This document shows positions 7,847 through 16,994 of a stretch of DNA of 64,000 bases, piece by piece. The DNA lies in NCBI GenBank assembly GCA_015066045.1, contig SVPD01000003.1:28894-92893 (forward strand). The letters are read 5' to 3'. The first letter of the stretch is position 1; each line of letters opens with the position of its first letter. Below the pieces are notes generated by a model. It was given only the letters and a program-made list of their open reading frames with translations, ran no database searches and was not told where the DNA came from. This DNA comes from Oscillospiraceae bacterium (lineage in GTDB: Bacteria > Bacillota > Clostridia > Oscillospirales > Acutalibacteraceae). The position numbers and the translations under genes are program-made.

Positions 7847-9820
7847 ATGGAAAGCAATAAGGAGCGCTTTAAAAGAGAGCTGAACGAAACGGTGTCCTTT
7901 AATCTGAACGATACCTACTTTCTCGATGACGATGTACCCTACTCCCCCTTCGACGGACAGGAGGCGGCGGAAATAATCACGCCCTCTGAGGCAGAGCCTC
8001 AGCCCGAGGAAGCTTTCCCTGCCGCAGAAGCAGAGCTTCCGCAGACGGTCACCGTGCCCGCTGAAAGAAAAAAGCTCAGCCTTTCCGCAGCGGACCTCAG
8101 CTACCTCCTTTACACCGCAGGAGACAGAATCGAATATGTCGGTGAGGAAACCGTGAGACTCCTCAGATACATCCTTTCCCGGCTTTCGCCCGTCTTTATC
8201 ATCCCGTGGTTGCTTTTGAGCAATCTTGTCTCAGCCTTACGGAAAAAGGTCAGAGTGCTGCCGAAAAAGGTACATCTGAGCCTGACAGACGACATAAAGA
8301 GAATAGCAGCGGAAATCAGAGCCATCACAAACGCCTCTAAGGCAGTGAAGAAAAAAAGAGGTCTTGTCTTCGGCAGAGCTATGGGAAAATACTTCCTTAT
8401 GTCCTTTAAAAGGCACAGCCATTTCTGGAAAACTCTTTTCAATATTTCTCTGCCCGCAGCCACCTGCTTTCTGGTTTTTCTGGTCAGCAATGCGGCGACG
8501 GGAGACAGTACCTTCGCTTTGGAGGTAATATATAACGGCCGCTCTCTGGGCTATGTGGAAAGCACCGAAACCTTTGAAAAGGGCAGAAGTCAGGCCGTGG
8601 CACTGCTCTCCTCCTCCGAGGAAGGCAGCGGACTTTCACTGAATAAGCAGCCCCGATATAAATTCAGCAGGGTAAGGATTAACGAGCTGAGCAATTCACA
8701 GATGATAAGTGAGGGCATAATCGCCGGCAGCGGTGAAAGCTATGTCCGTGCCTGCGGCGTGTATATCGACGGTGAGTTTATCTGCGCAGTGAGAAACGAG
8801 TCCGATGCCGTAGCCGTCTTTTCTAAAATTCTCGCCCCCTATGAGGCCAAGGCTGAGGAGGGCACCATGGTAAGCTTCGTGGAGGAGATAGAATACATTC
8901 AGGGCTACTACAAAGAGGACAGCGGTCTCATCTGGGACACGGGAAAGCTGCAGAAAATGCTTTCCGAGCCCAAATCGGAGGCCGTTTACCACAAGGTTAA
9001 AAAGGGCGACTCCCTCGCCTCAGTGGCCAAACAGTACGGTCTGAGCAGAAAGCAGCTGCGCACCCTTAACCCCGGAAAGGATTTCGACGATTTCTCCTCT
9101 GTCGGAAAGCTGCTCGTAGCCGAGGAGGAAAGCTATGTCCGAGTCAAGGAAATGAAGACACGCACACGTAAGGTCTCTATCCCCTACGAAACGGTGGAAA
9201 AGCAGAGCTCTTCTCTGGCAAAGGGTACCAAAAAGACCTCGCAGAACGGTGCCTACGGTCAGAAGCTGGTCACCGAGCTGGTCACCTACATCAACGGTGA
9301 GATTTCCTACACCTCCTTCCTTTCGGAAAAAATCACGAAAAATCCCGTTAACAAGATAGTTCTGATAGGCACGAAAACCTATTCCTCACCCGTATACGGC
9401 GGCTCGGTAACCTCAAAGGGCTTCACCTGGCCTACCAGAGGTGCCTACAGTATATCCTCCGGCTACGGCTACAGAAATCCGGGCATTTCCGGCTGGGGCT
9501 TCCACGGAGGCATAGACATCATCCGTTACGGCGGCTCCACAGGTATACCCGTAGTGGCCTCTGCCTCGGGTACGGTGGTCACTGCCTACAGCGGCTGGTC
9601 AGGCTACGGACACACGGTAGTCATCAACCACGGAAACGGCATCACCACCCGTTATGCACATATGCAGCCCGGCTCCATCTGTGTAAGAGCAGGTCAGTAT
9701 GTTTATCAGGGGCAGCAGATAGGCCGCATCGGCTCCACCGGTAACTCCACCGGCCCCCACCTTCATTTCGAGGTGCTGGTGAACGGACGGAAGGTTAATC
9801 CGCTGAATTATGTGAGATAA
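7847..9820 (+). CDS. Membrane-anchored M23 peptidase with LysM and G5-like domains
   Basis: 657 residues from the ATG that follows AAAGGAGGTG at 7831-7840. Order: a cytoplasmic acidic then basic N-terminal region of about 190 residues, one membrane helix (about 197-215), an extracellular linker, a LysM domain (about 380-428), a G5-like region (about 428-508) and a C-terminal M23 domain (about 545-656). The zinc ligands are seen in HGGID (first His about 553) and HLHFE (about 638). It should cut peptidoglycan cross-links outside the membrane, perhaps in division, elongation or sporulation. The long N-terminal cytoplasmic part is unusual for this family. Confidence 0.92.
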   Translation: MESNKERFKRELNETVSFNLNDTYFLDDDVPYSPFDGQEAAEIITPSEAEPQPEEAFPAAEAELPQTVTVPAERKKLSLSAADLSYLLYTAGDRIEYVGEETVRLLRYILSRLSPVFIIPWLLLSNLVSALRKKVRVLPKKVHLSLTDDIKRIAAEIRAITNASKAVKKKRGLVFGRAMGKYFLMSFKRHSHFWKTLFNISLPAATCFLVFLVSNAATGDSTFALEVIYNGRSLGYVESTETFEKGRSQAVALLSSSEEGSGLSLNKQPRYKFSRVRINELSNSQMISEGIIAGSGESYVRACGVYIDGEFICAVRNESDAVAVFSKILAPYEAKAEEGTMVSFVEEIEYIQGYYKEDSGLIWDTGKLQKMLSEPKSEAVYHKVKKGDSLASVAKQYGLSRKQLRTLNPGKDFDDFSSVGKLLVAEEESYVRVKEMKTRTRKVSIPYETVEKQSSSLAKGTKKTSQNGAYGQKLVTELVTYINGEISYTSFLSEKITKNPVNKIVLIGTKTYSSPVYGGSVTSKGFTWPTRGAYSISSGYGYRNPGISGWGFHGGIDIIRYGGSTGIPVVASASGTVVTAYSGWSGYGHTVVINHGNGITTRYAHMQPGSICVRAGQYVYQGQQIGRIGSTGNSTGPHLHFEVLVNGRKVNPLNYVR

Positions 9821-9831
9821 TGATTTAAGAT

Positions 9832-9868
9832 AAAAAAAGGAGCTCAAAAATGCAGGAGCTCCTTTTTT
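9832..9868 (+). terminator. Rho-independent terminator after the M23 gene
   Basis: AGGAGCTC/GAGCTCCT stem flanked by an A run on the left and a T run on the right, 12 bp past the stop. It can act in both directions. Confidence 0.9.
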
Positions 9869-9883
9869 ACCCATCAAACAAAA

Positions 9884-9918
9884 AACGGCGGACGGTCCTG
9901 CTGACCTTGTCCGCCGTT
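9884..9918 (-). terminator. Terminator of the antiporter gene
   Basis: A 10-bp perfect stem AACGGCGGAC/GTCCGCCGTT, followed on the minus strand by a T run; 11 bp past the antiporter stop. Confidence 0.85.
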
Positions 9919-9928
9919 ATGTATTCCT

Positions 9929-11209
9929 TTACTCTCCTCGTCCCTTTTCGGCAGCTATCTTGGGCCTGTCCTCCTTAGGTCTGATGTCGCCTGCCTTGGT
10001 AAGAGCGATTTTGGTCATAAGAGGTCCGAAAAGCTCATAAACGAGAACACCGAAAAGCACAATGTTTCTGATTATCACGCCTGTTTCCCCTAATTCGAGA
10101 GCGCTGACGGACATACCGAGAGCCACGCCCGCCTGAGGAAGAAGGGTGATGCCGAGATACTTTCTGATGTTGGGCTCACATTTTGCGATGTCGGCACCTA
10201 TTCTGGCACCGAACCATTTACCGAAGGAGCGTACGATGATATAAACGATACCGATGCCCACCACGGAAAGCTCGCTGAACACGGAAAACTCCAGCTCTGA
10301 GCCGCTCAGAACGAAAAACAGGATAAAGAGAGGCGCAGTCCAGCGGTCGGTCTTTTCCATAAGGTTAGCCGAAAAGTCGCATACATTACAGAAAACCGTA
10401 CCCAGCATCATACACACGAGAAGCGGGCTGAAGCCGAGCTCCACGGATCCGAGGTGAATTTTAAGCTTGGCCAGTGCCACTGCCATAAAAATAGCCGTAA
10501 CCACTATAGCCTGCCTCTTCGAGCGTGAGAAGAAATACTTCTCTGCCCATGCCAGAAGATAGCCTAAAATTGCGCCTAAAATCAGTGAGAACACTATCTC
10601 CACCACAGGGTCCACCAGCACGGAGTAAATGTTGAATTCACCGCTTACGAGTGTCTTTGCCAAACCGAAGGATACGGCAAAAATGATGAGACCTACCGCA
10701 TCATCCAGAGCAACGATGGGAAGCAGAAGGTTTGTAAGCTTACCCTTCGCCTTATACTGTCTTACGACCATCAGCGTAGCTGCCGGAGCCGTAGCCGAGG
10801 CGATGGCACCGAGGATGATGGCAGAGGAAAGAGGAAGCTTATCCTCGCCTAAAATAAAATGAAGTCCTATGAGAGAGGCATCCACTATAGCAGTGGTGAG
10901 CACGGCCTGCAAAATGCCGATTACGGTGGCGGCCTTACCTGTCTTTTTCAGCTGCTCGATACGGAATTCGTCACCGATAGCGAAGGCGATAAAGCCTAAA
11001 GCCACATCGTTTATGATGCTCATATCCCCCACCTGCTCGGTGGTTACGAAGCCGAAGCCGTCGATGCCGAGTCTGCCCAGACAGTAGGGACCGATAAGTA
11101 TGCCTGCCACAAGATAGCCCGTAACTGCGGGAAGTCTGAGAGGCTTTACCACTCTGGACATAAAAAGTCCTGCACTCAGAGCGATTGCGATTGATAAAAG
11201 AGTTTCCAT
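9929..11209 (-). CDS. Cation:proton antiporter (CPA2 family)
   Basis: A 426-residue membrane protein with about 11-12 helices that resembles the Na+/H+ exchanger domain of KefB/GerN/NapA-type transporters. The conserved stretch LPAVTGYLVAGILIGP is in helix 2, and the ion-binding acidic region is probably ALDDAVGL. It ends with a short charged tail and lacks the TrkA-N nucleotide-binding domain found in Kef proteins, so it probably does not bind NAD or glutathione. Likely role: monovalent cation and pH homeostasis. Single gene with its own terminator. Confidence 0.88.
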   Translation of the reverse strand: METLLSIAIALSAGLFMSRVVKPLRLPAVTGYLVAGILIGPYCLGRLGIDGFGFVTTEQVGDMSIINDVALGFIAFAIGDEFRIEQLKKTGKAATVIGILQAVLTTAIVDASLIGLHFILGEDKLPLSSAIILGAIASATAPAATLMVVRQYKAKGKLTNLLLPIVALDDAVGLIIFAVSFGLAKTLVSGEFNIYSVLVDPVVEIVFSLILGAILGYLLAWAEKYFFSRSKRQAIVVTAIFMAVALAKLKIHLGSVELGFSPLLVCMMLGTVFCNVCDFSANLMEKTDRWTAPLFILFFVLSGSELEFSVFSELSVVGIGIVYIIVRSFGKWFGARIGADIAKCEPNIRKYLGITLLPQAGVALGMSVSALELGETGVIIRNIVLFGVLVYELFGPLMTKIALTKAGDIRPKEDRPKIAAEKGRGE

Positions 11210-11353
11210 TTTTATTCCTTCTTTTTTTTAAAAATCCAAGGATAGATTATAGCCCTTGCACCCGTTAAAGTCAATGATTATATTGACGAAAAAAATCACC
11301 TTTTCGGGGCTGAATTTATTGATTATTTTTTATGCCGAGGAATAAATCGGGTG

Positions 11354-11382
11354 TTGATTTTACGATGAAAATATAGTATAAT
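11354..11382 (+). promoter_or_regulatory. Promoter of the hyd leader RNA
   Basis: TTGATT, 17-bp spacer, perfect TATAAT. Transcription should begin near 11389, about 220 bp before the first gene of the hyd operon. Confidence 0.8.
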
Positions 11383-11388
11383 GTATGT

Positions 11389-11598
11389 GACCTGACATAA
11401 AGACGGTTTTTACCCTCTGAGGATAAGGCAGCAGATAATTCGCAATACTCACTTCACGGTGCGCAATCGCCCCAAAAAGCGAAAGCCCACCCTGTCAAGG
11501 TGCATAAATAAGCTCCCGTTTTTTCCGTGATTTGCGAATACGGACATTTATGCTTTGTTGCCGTAGTCCTTAAAGGGCTGCGGTATTTTATTTTTAAC
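11389..11598 (+). ncRNA. Structured RNA upstream of the [FeFe]-hydrogenase maturation genes
   Basis: This fills most of a 399-bp gap. Long-range pairs close it: GAGGA with TCCTT, GGCAGCA with TGTTGCC (about 11427-11433 and 11557-11563), ATTCGCAA with TTGCGAAT and TCACGG with CCGTGA. Small hairpins (CGC..GCG, CACC..GGTG) lie in the middle. At the 3' end CCGTAGTCC pairs with GGGCTGCGG across TTAAA and is followed by a T-rich stretch, which looks like an intrinsic terminator 20 bp before the first ribosome binding site. It shares bases with the long-range stem, so a switch is possible. I do not recognise the family. A 6S-like RNA or a cis-acting leader of the hyd operon both fit. Confidence 0.5.
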
Positions 11599-11608
11599 GG
11601 AGGTACCT

Positions 11609-11866
11609 ATGGAAACAAGAGTAGCAGTTATGAGCATCATCGTGGAAAAGAGCGAAACAGTGGAAAAGCTGAACTCACTTCTTCATTCCTACGGTGAATA
11701 CATCATCGGCAGAATGGGCATTCCCTACAGACAGAAAAACATAAATATAATAAGCATAGCCATTGATGCGCCCCAGAACACCGTTTCAGCCCTTTCGGGA
11801 CAGATAGGCAGGCTGGACGGCATCAGCGTCAAAACGGCCTATTCGGGTGTGATTTCAGATGAATAA
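11609..11866 (+). CDS. TM1266-type iron-only hydrogenase system regulator
   Basis: An 85-residue ACT-like protein. METRVAVMSIIVE at the N-terminus and the GIPYRQKNINIISIAIDAP core match the small putative regulator (TM1266 family) that accompanies hydE/hydF/hydG in Clostridia and Thermotoga. ACT folds bind small ligands, but no ligand is known for this family. A GGAGGT site precedes the ATG. The gene overlaps hydE by 8 bp, so translation is probably coupled. Confidence 0.88.
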   Translation: METRVAVMSIIVEKSETVEKLNSLLHSYGEYIIGRMGIPYRQKNINIISIAIDAPQNTVSALSGQIGRLDGISVKTAYSGVISDE

Positions 11867-12914
11867 GCGAACGGATTATCTGGTCAGCAAACTCATCTCC
11901 TCTCATTCTCTCACCGCAGACGAATACAGAGAGCTTATAGAGCAGCGTGACGGTGAAAGCACCCTCAGACTGCAGCAGGAGGCGGTCAGACTCAGAAAGC
12001 AGATCTACGGTGACAAGGTCTTTATCCGAGGCCTTATCGAGGTCAGCAACATCTGTAAAAACGACTGCTACTACTGCGGCATCAGAAAAAGCAACAGACT
12101 GTGCGAGCGCTACCGTCTGAGCAAAGAGGAAATCCTTTCCTGCTGCAGAGACGGCTACGACTTAGGCTTCCGCACCTTCGTTATGCAGGGCGGTGAGGAC
12201 GGTGCCTTCAGCGATGCTTTTTTATGCGATGTGATAAGAGAAATAAAGGAGCTTTATCCCGACTGTGCGGTTACTCTCTCTCTGGGCGAAAGAAGCCGTG
12301 AGTCATATAAAAGGCTTTATGAGGCGGGAGCAGACCGCTATTTGCTCCGCCACGAAACGGCAGACGAAAAGCATTACTCTATGCTCCATCCGGAAAATCT
12401 CACCCTCGCAAGCCGTATGGAATGTCTCCGTGCGCTGAAGGAAACAGGCTTCCAGACAGGCTGCGGCTTTATGGTCGGCTCACCCTACCAGACTGCTGAG
12501 CATCTGGCCAAGGATCTCAAATTCATCGGTGATTTCCGCCCCGATATGGTAGGCATAGGCCCCTTTATCCCCCATAAGGACACACCCTTCGCTGACCATC
12601 CCGCAGGAAGTGCGGAGCTGACCTGCTTTCTGCTTTCGGTGATAAGGATTATCCATCCGCCCGTGCTTCTGCCCGCCACCACGGCTCTCGGCACTCTTGA
12701 GGACGGCGGCAGAGAAAGGGGTATTCTCCACGGCGCAAACGTAATTATGCCGAACCTGTCCCCCACCGATGTGAGAGATAAATATATGCTCTATAACAAT
12801 AAGCTTTCCACCGGTGCCGAATCGGCTCAGAAGCTCCACGAGCTTAAGGAAAAAATCAGCTCTGTCGGCTACAGAATAGTATGCGACAGAGGCGACTTTA
12901 TAAATGCAGAATAA
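11859..12914 (+). CDS. hydE: [FeFe] hydrogenase H-cluster radical SAM maturase HydE
   Basis: 351 residues. The radical SAM cluster ligands are C66, C70 and C73 (CKNDCYYC), with an aromatic before the last Cys as usual. HydE works with HydG and HydF to build the 2Fe subcluster of [FeFe] hydrogenase. BioB/HydE-type TIM-barrel sequence runs to the end and length is normal. It is the second gene of the regulator-hydE-hydG-hydF operon; no hydrogenase structural gene (hydA) is in the window. Confidence 0.95.
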   Translation: MNKRTDYLVSKLISSHSLTADEYRELIEQRDGESTLRLQQEAVRLRKQIYGDKVFIRGLIEVSNICKNDCYYCGIRKSNRLCERYRLSKEEILSCCRDGYDLGFRTFVMQGGEDGAFSDAFLCDVIREIKELYPDCAVTLSLGERSRESYKRLYEAGADRYLLRHETADEKHYSMLHPENLTLASRMECLRALKETGFQTGCGFMVGSPYQTAEHLAKDLKFIGDFRPDMVGIGPFIPHKDTPFADHPAGSAELTCFLLSVIRIIHPPVLLPATTALGTLEDGGRERGILHGANVIMPNLSPTDVRDKYMLYNNKLSTGAESAQKLHELKEKISSVGYRIVCDRGDFINAE

Positions 12915-12945
12915 CAAACTCTGAAATACAGAAAGGATGTACGAT

Positions 12946-14394
12946 ATGGCAATCTATAACCCCAAATCACTTAAGGCAGAGGAATTTATCAATGACGGTG
13001 AAATCCGTGCCACTCTCGAATACGCAGAGGCTAATAAAAATAACCGTGAGCTTATACTGAGCATCATCGAAAAGGCCCGTCCCCGAAAAACAGAGACAGG
13101 CACCGTCTGCGCAGGTCTCACTCACCGTGAGGCAAGTGTGCTTTTAGCCTGCGAGGACGAGGAGCTTATCGAAAAAATCTATGAGGTGGCTGAGGAAATC
13201 AAGCTCGCCTTTTACGGAAACAGAATAGTTATCTTCGCACCCCTCTATCTTTCAAACTACTGTGTAAACGGCTGCGTTTACTGCCCCTATCACATAAAGA
13301 ACAAAAACATCGCCCGTAAAAAGCTCACTCAGGAGGAGGTAAGGGCGGAGGTTATCGCTCTGCAGGATATGGGACACAAAAGACTGGCTATAGAGGCCGG
13401 CGAGGACCCGAAGAATAACCCCATCGAGTATATTCTCGAATGCATCAGAACCATCTACAGTGTTCACCATAAAAACGGTGATATCCGCCGTGTAAACGTA
13501 AACATCGCCGCCACCACTGTAGAAAACTACCGTAAGCTGAAGGAGGCGGGCATCGGCACCTACATTCTTTTCCAGGAAACCTACCATAAGGAAAGCTATC
13601 TCCGTCTTCATCCCACAGGCCCCAAGCACGACTACGACTACCACACCGAGGCTATGGACAGAGCCATGGAGGGCGGCATAGACGATGTGGGACTCGGTGT
13701 GCTTTTCGGTCTGGAAATGTATAAATACGAGTTCGCAGGTCTCATTATGCACGCTGAGCATCTGGAGGCAGTTCACGGCGTAGGTCCTCACACCATCAGC
13801 GTTCCCCGTATAAAAAAGGCTGACGACATCGATCCCGATGCCTTTGATAACTCCATCTCCGACGATATCTTCGCCAAAATCACCGCCTGCATACGTCTGG
13901 CAGTGCCCTACACGGGTATGATTATCTCCACCCGTGAAACCGAAGAAACCAGAACCAAGCTTCTGCGTTTAGGCATTTCTCAGGTAAGCGGCGGCTCGAG
14001 AACCTCCGTCGGCGGCTATACCGAGCAGGAAAGACCTCACGACACCGAGCAGTTCGACGTTTCCGACCAGAGAACCCTCGACGAGGTGGTGGCTTGGCTG
14101 ATGGAAAACGGCCACATTCCCTCCTTCTGCACCGCCTGCTACCGTGAGGGCAGAACAGGTGACCGCTTTATGTCTCTGTGTAAAAACGGACAGATTATAA
14201 ACTGCTGTCACCCCAATGCCCTTATGACTCTTACGGAATATCTCGTGGACTATGCCGGTGAGAGAACCAAGGAAATAGGCTTTAAGATGATAGACGAGGA
14301 AATCGAAAAGGTTACCAAGGAGAAGGTAAAGGCCATCGCCAAGCAGAACATCGAGGACATCAAAAATTCCAACAGAAGAGACTTCCGTTTCTGA
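12946..14394 (+). CDS. hydG: [FeFe] hydrogenase H-cluster radical SAM maturase HydG
   Basis: 482 residues. HydG lyses tyrosine to give the CO and CN ligands of the H-cluster. N-terminal radical SAM ligands are C106, C110 and C113 (CVNGCVYC). The C-terminal auxiliary cluster ligands are CTAC (near residue 395) with a third Cys in NCCHPN about 22 residues later, the CX2CX22C motif specific to HydG. I use the ATG at 12946 because the ATG at 12937 overlaps the AAAGGA ribosome binding site. It lies 31 bp after hydE and 15 bp before hydF. Confidence 0.96.
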   Translation: MAIYNPKSLKAEEFINDGEIRATLEYAEANKNNRELILSIIEKARPRKTETGTVCAGLTHREASVLLACEDEELIEKIYEVAEEIKLAFYGNRIVIFAPLYLSNYCVNGCVYCPYHIKNKNIARKKLTQEEVRAEVIALQDMGHKRLAIEAGEDPKNNPIEYILECIRTIYSVHHKNGDIRRVNVNIAATTVENYRKLKEAGIGTYILFQETYHKESYLRLHPTGPKHDYDYHTEAMDRAMEGGIDDVGLGVLFGLEMYKYEFAGLIMHAEHLEAVHGVGPHTISVPRIKKADDIDPDAFDNSISDDIFAKITACIRLAVPYTGMIISTRETEETRTKLLRLGISQVSGGSRTSVGGYTEQERPHDTEQFDVSDQRTLDEVVAWLMENGHIPSFCTACYREGRTGDRFMSLCKNGQIINCCHPNALMTLTEYLVDYAGERTKEIGFKMIDEEIEKVTKEKVKAIAKQNIEDIKNSNRRDFRF

Positions 14395-14409
14395 GGAAAG
14401 GAGCAGATT

Positions 14410-15600
14410 ATGAGCCTTAATAACGTTCCCTCCTCCGAAAGAGTCCATATCGGCTTTTTCGGTCTGCGTAATGCGGGCAAATCCAGCCTTGTCAATGCGG
14501 TAACGGGACAGAAGCTCGCCGTGGTTTCCGACATAAAGGGCACCACCACCGATCCCGTGCAGAAGGCTATGGAGCTTTTACCCGTAGGCCCCGTGGTTAT
14601 CATCGACACCCCCGGCATCGACGACGAGGGCACTCTCGGTGAAATGCGTGTGCAAAAGGCCAGAGAGGTCCTTTATAAGACCGATTTAGCCGTTCTCGTG
14701 CACGATGCGGCAGAAACACTGACCGAGGCGGAAAAGGAGCTTATAGGCCTTTTTAAAGAAAAAAAGCTCCCCTTTATCCTCGCTCATAATAAGTGCGACA
14801 CCGTAAAGACTGTCCCCGAAGGCAGCGGAAACGAGATTTATGTAAGCGCTCTCACCGGCGAGGGCATCCACGCTCTGAAGGAGCTAATCTCGAAAACCGC
14901 AAGGACTGCCGGAAGTGAAAGGGTTATCGTCAGCGACCTGATAAGCGAGGGTGACACGGTGCTTTTAGTCATCCCCATCGACAAGGCCGCACCCAAGGGC
15001 AGGCTTATTCTGCCTCAGCAGATGACACTCCGTGACATTCTCGACAAGGGTGCAATCCCCCTGTGCTGCAGAGACAGTGAGCTGAATGCCGCTTTAAATA
15101 AGCTTAAGGAGCCGCCCGCTCTCGTTATCACCGATTCACAGGTTTTCGGCAGGGTTTCAAAGGCCTTGCCCGAAAGCATTCCCCTCACCTCCTTTTCCAT
15201 TCTTATGGCAAGATACAAGGGTGACCTGCCCTCTCTCTTAAAGGGAGCAGATGCACTTTCCGGATTAAAGGACGGTGACAGGGTGCTTATCAGCGAGGGC
15301 TGCACCCACCACAGACAGTGCAACGACATCGGCACAGTGAAAATGCCGAAATGGATTGAAGATTATTCAGGTGCCAAGCCTGACTTTTCCTTCACAAGCG
15401 GCGGCGAATTTCCCGAGGATTTATCACCCTATAAGCTGGTGGTTCACTGCGGCGGATGTATGCTCAATGAAAAGGAAATGCAGTCAAGGCTTGAAAGGTG
15501 CGAAAAGCAGAATGTGCCCATCGTTAATTACGGTATGGCCATAGCGAAAATGAACGGGATTCTGGAGAGAAGTGTCTCTGTTTTCAGACAGGCATTCTGA
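14410..15600 (+). CDS. hydF: [FeFe] hydrogenase maturation GTPase HydF
   Basis: 396 residues. HydF is the GTPase scaffold on which the 2Fe subcluster is assembled and handed to HydA. The Era-like GTPase domain has P-loop GLRNAGKS (residues 18-25), DTPG and NKCD. The C-terminal Fe-S domain has the CTHHRQC segment and HCGGC, the CxHx(n)HCxxC signature. Last gene of the maturation operon. Downstream there is only a weak AGAGC/GCTCT hairpin and a T-rich stretch. Confidence 0.96.
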   Translation: MSLNNVPSSERVHIGFFGLRNAGKSSLVNAVTGQKLAVVSDIKGTTTDPVQKAMELLPVGPVVIIDTPGIDDEGTLGEMRVQKAREVLYKTDLAVLVHDAAETLTEAEKELIGLFKEKKLPFILAHNKCDTVKTVPEGSGNEIYVSALTGEGIHALKELISKTARTAGSERVIVSDLISEGDTVLLVIPIDKAAPKGRLILPQQMTLRDILDKGAIPLCCRDSELNAALNKLKEPPALVITDSQVFGRVSKALPESIPLTSFSILMARYKGDLPSLLKGADALSGLKDGDRVLISEGCTHHRQCNDIGTVKMPKWIEDYSGAKPDFSFTSGGEFPEDLSPYKLVVHCGGCMLNEKEMQSRLERCEKQNVPIVNYGMAIAKMNGILERSVSVFRQAF

Positions 15601-15610
15601 GAGCTTGCTC

Positions 15611-15696
15611 TATTGTGCTTGTATTTGTATATTTATTTGTATATTGTTTTTTATTTGTTTTTTGTTTTTGATTTTTATTTTATTTACTTACAGATG
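15611..15696. repeat. Low-complexity T/TTTG-rich tract
   Basis: Runs of T broken by G and A (TTTGTATATTTATTTG-like units) between hydF and the gap terminator. No gene is visible. It may help end hydF transcripts or reflect slippage. Confidence 0.6.
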
Positions 15697-15775
15697 TAAC
15701 AATTCTTACATTTGGATGCAAATGCATAAAACAGACTGTGAAAAAAGAGAGTTTTCCGCTTAAATACGCATAAAA

Positions 15776-15802
15776 AAAGAGGTCGCTCACTGCGACCTCT
15801 TT
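15776..15802 (-). terminator. Terminator of gap
   Basis: AAAGAGGTCGC/GCGACCTCTTT perfect 11-bp stem with a 5-base loop, then a T run on the minus strand; 17 bp past the gap stop codon. Confidence 0.9.
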
Positions 15803-15818
15803 AAAGTTTACCTTTAAC

Positions 15819-16832
15819 TTATGCAAGCTCTGCGAAGTACTTGATAGTACGAACCATCTGGCTTGTGTAGGAGTTTTCGTTGTCGTACCAAGCAACAACC
15901 TGTACCTGATAAAGACCGTCTTCGATCTTTGTAACCATGGTCTGAGTAGCATCGAAGAGTGAGCCGTATCTGATACCAACGATATCGGAGGATACGAGTT
16001 CTTCTTCTGTGTAACCGAAGGAATCGGAAGAAGCAGCCTTCATAGCAGCGTTGATGCCTTCCTTAGTTACGTCGTCACCCTTAACTACTGCAACAAGGAT
16101 AGTGGTAGAGCCTGTGGGAGTGGGAACTCTCTGAGCAGAACCGATAAGCTTGCCGTTAAGCTCGGGGATAACGAGGCCGATAGCCTTAGCAGCACCGGTG
16201 GAGTTGGGAACGATGTTAGCAGCTGCAGCACGTGCTCTTCTGAGGTCACCCTTTCTGTGAGGACCGTCGAGAACCATCTGATCGCCTGTGTAAGCGTGAA
16301 CAGTGGTCATGATACCGCTCTGGATAGCAGCGTAATCGTTGAGAGCCTTAGCCATGGGAGCAAGGCAGTTTGTGGTGCAGGAAGCAGCGGAGATGATAAC
16401 ATCATCAGCTGTAAGAGTCTTTTCGTTAACGCTGTAAACGATAGTCTTAAGGTCATTGCCTGCGGGAGCAGAGATAACTACCTTCTTAGCACCTGCATTG
16501 ATGTGAGCCATTGACTTGTCCTTTGAGCAGTAGAAGCCTGTGCACTCGAGAACTACGTCTACACCAAGCTCGCCCCAGGGGCAATCGTTAGCGTCCTTGC
16601 AAGCATAGATTTTGATTTCTTTGCCGTCAACTGTGATAGAATCCTCGGAAGCTTCTACAGTGTGACCGTCATATCTGCCCTGAGCAGTGTCGTACTTGAG
16701 AAGGTGAGCAAGCATTTTGGGGCTTGTAAGGTCGTTGATAGCAACAACTTCATAACCTTCTGCACCGAACATCTGACGGAATGCAAGACGACCGATACGA
16801 CCGAAACCGTTAATAGCAACTTTTACTGACAT
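15819..16832 (-). CDS. gap: Glyceraldehyde-3-phosphate dehydrogenase, type I
   Basis: 337 residues. It oxidises glyceraldehyde-3-phosphate to 1,3-bisphosphoglycerate with NAD in glycolysis. The N-terminus [15 protein letters not shown] is the nucleotide-binding motif, and the active-site Cys lies in [13 protein letters not shown] use the ATG at 16832, eight bases after GGAGG; five upstream codons in the open frame lie over that site. The gene is single, with its own promoter and terminator, and codon use is the strongly biased type of a highly expressed gene. Confidence 0.97.
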   Translation of the reverse strand: MSVKVAINGFGRIGRLAFRQMFGAEGYEVVAINDLTSPKMLAHLLKYDTAQGRYDGHTVEASEDSITVDGKEIKIYACKDANDCPWGELGVDVVLECTGFYCSKDKSMAHINAGAKKVVISAPAGNDLKTIVYSVNEKTLTADDVIISAASCTTNCLAPMAKALNDYAAIQSGIMTTVHAYTGDQMVLDGPHRKGDLRRARAAAANIVPNSTGAAKAIGLVIPELNGKLIGSAQRVPTPTGSTTILVAVVKGDDVTKEGINAAMKAASSDSFGYTEEELVSSDIVGIRYGSLFDATQTMVTKIEDGLYQVQVVAWYDNENSYTSQMVRTIKYFAELA

Positions 16833-16880
16833 AATAAATACCTCCAATGTTTCATTGAATAATATAATTTTACCTTTAAT

Positions 16881-16909
16881 ATATTAACCGATTTATCAAT
16901 ATTTTTCAA
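16881..16909 (-). promoter_or_regulatory. Promoter of gap
   Basis: On the minus strand TTGAAA, a 17-bp spacer and TAATAT, about 50 bp before the gap start. Confidence 0.6.
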
Positions 16910-16994
16910 CCTTTTTTCGAAAGATTTTTACGGCGGGGCAAAGTTTTGCTATTCTTAACAAAATCTTACAGAACGAAGGCTGAAATGGTGTTAA

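Noticed and set aside
11389..11598. tmRNA, RNase P, SRP RNA, or TPP/SAM/cobalamin riboswitch
   Set aside because: None of their signature motifs is seen; 6S RNA could not be excluded by eye.
11859..15600. Biotin synthase / thiazole synthase ThiH reading of the two radical SAM genes
   Set aside because: The HydG C-terminal CX2CX22C motif, the HydF neighbour and the TM1266-type gene fix them as hydrogenase maturases.
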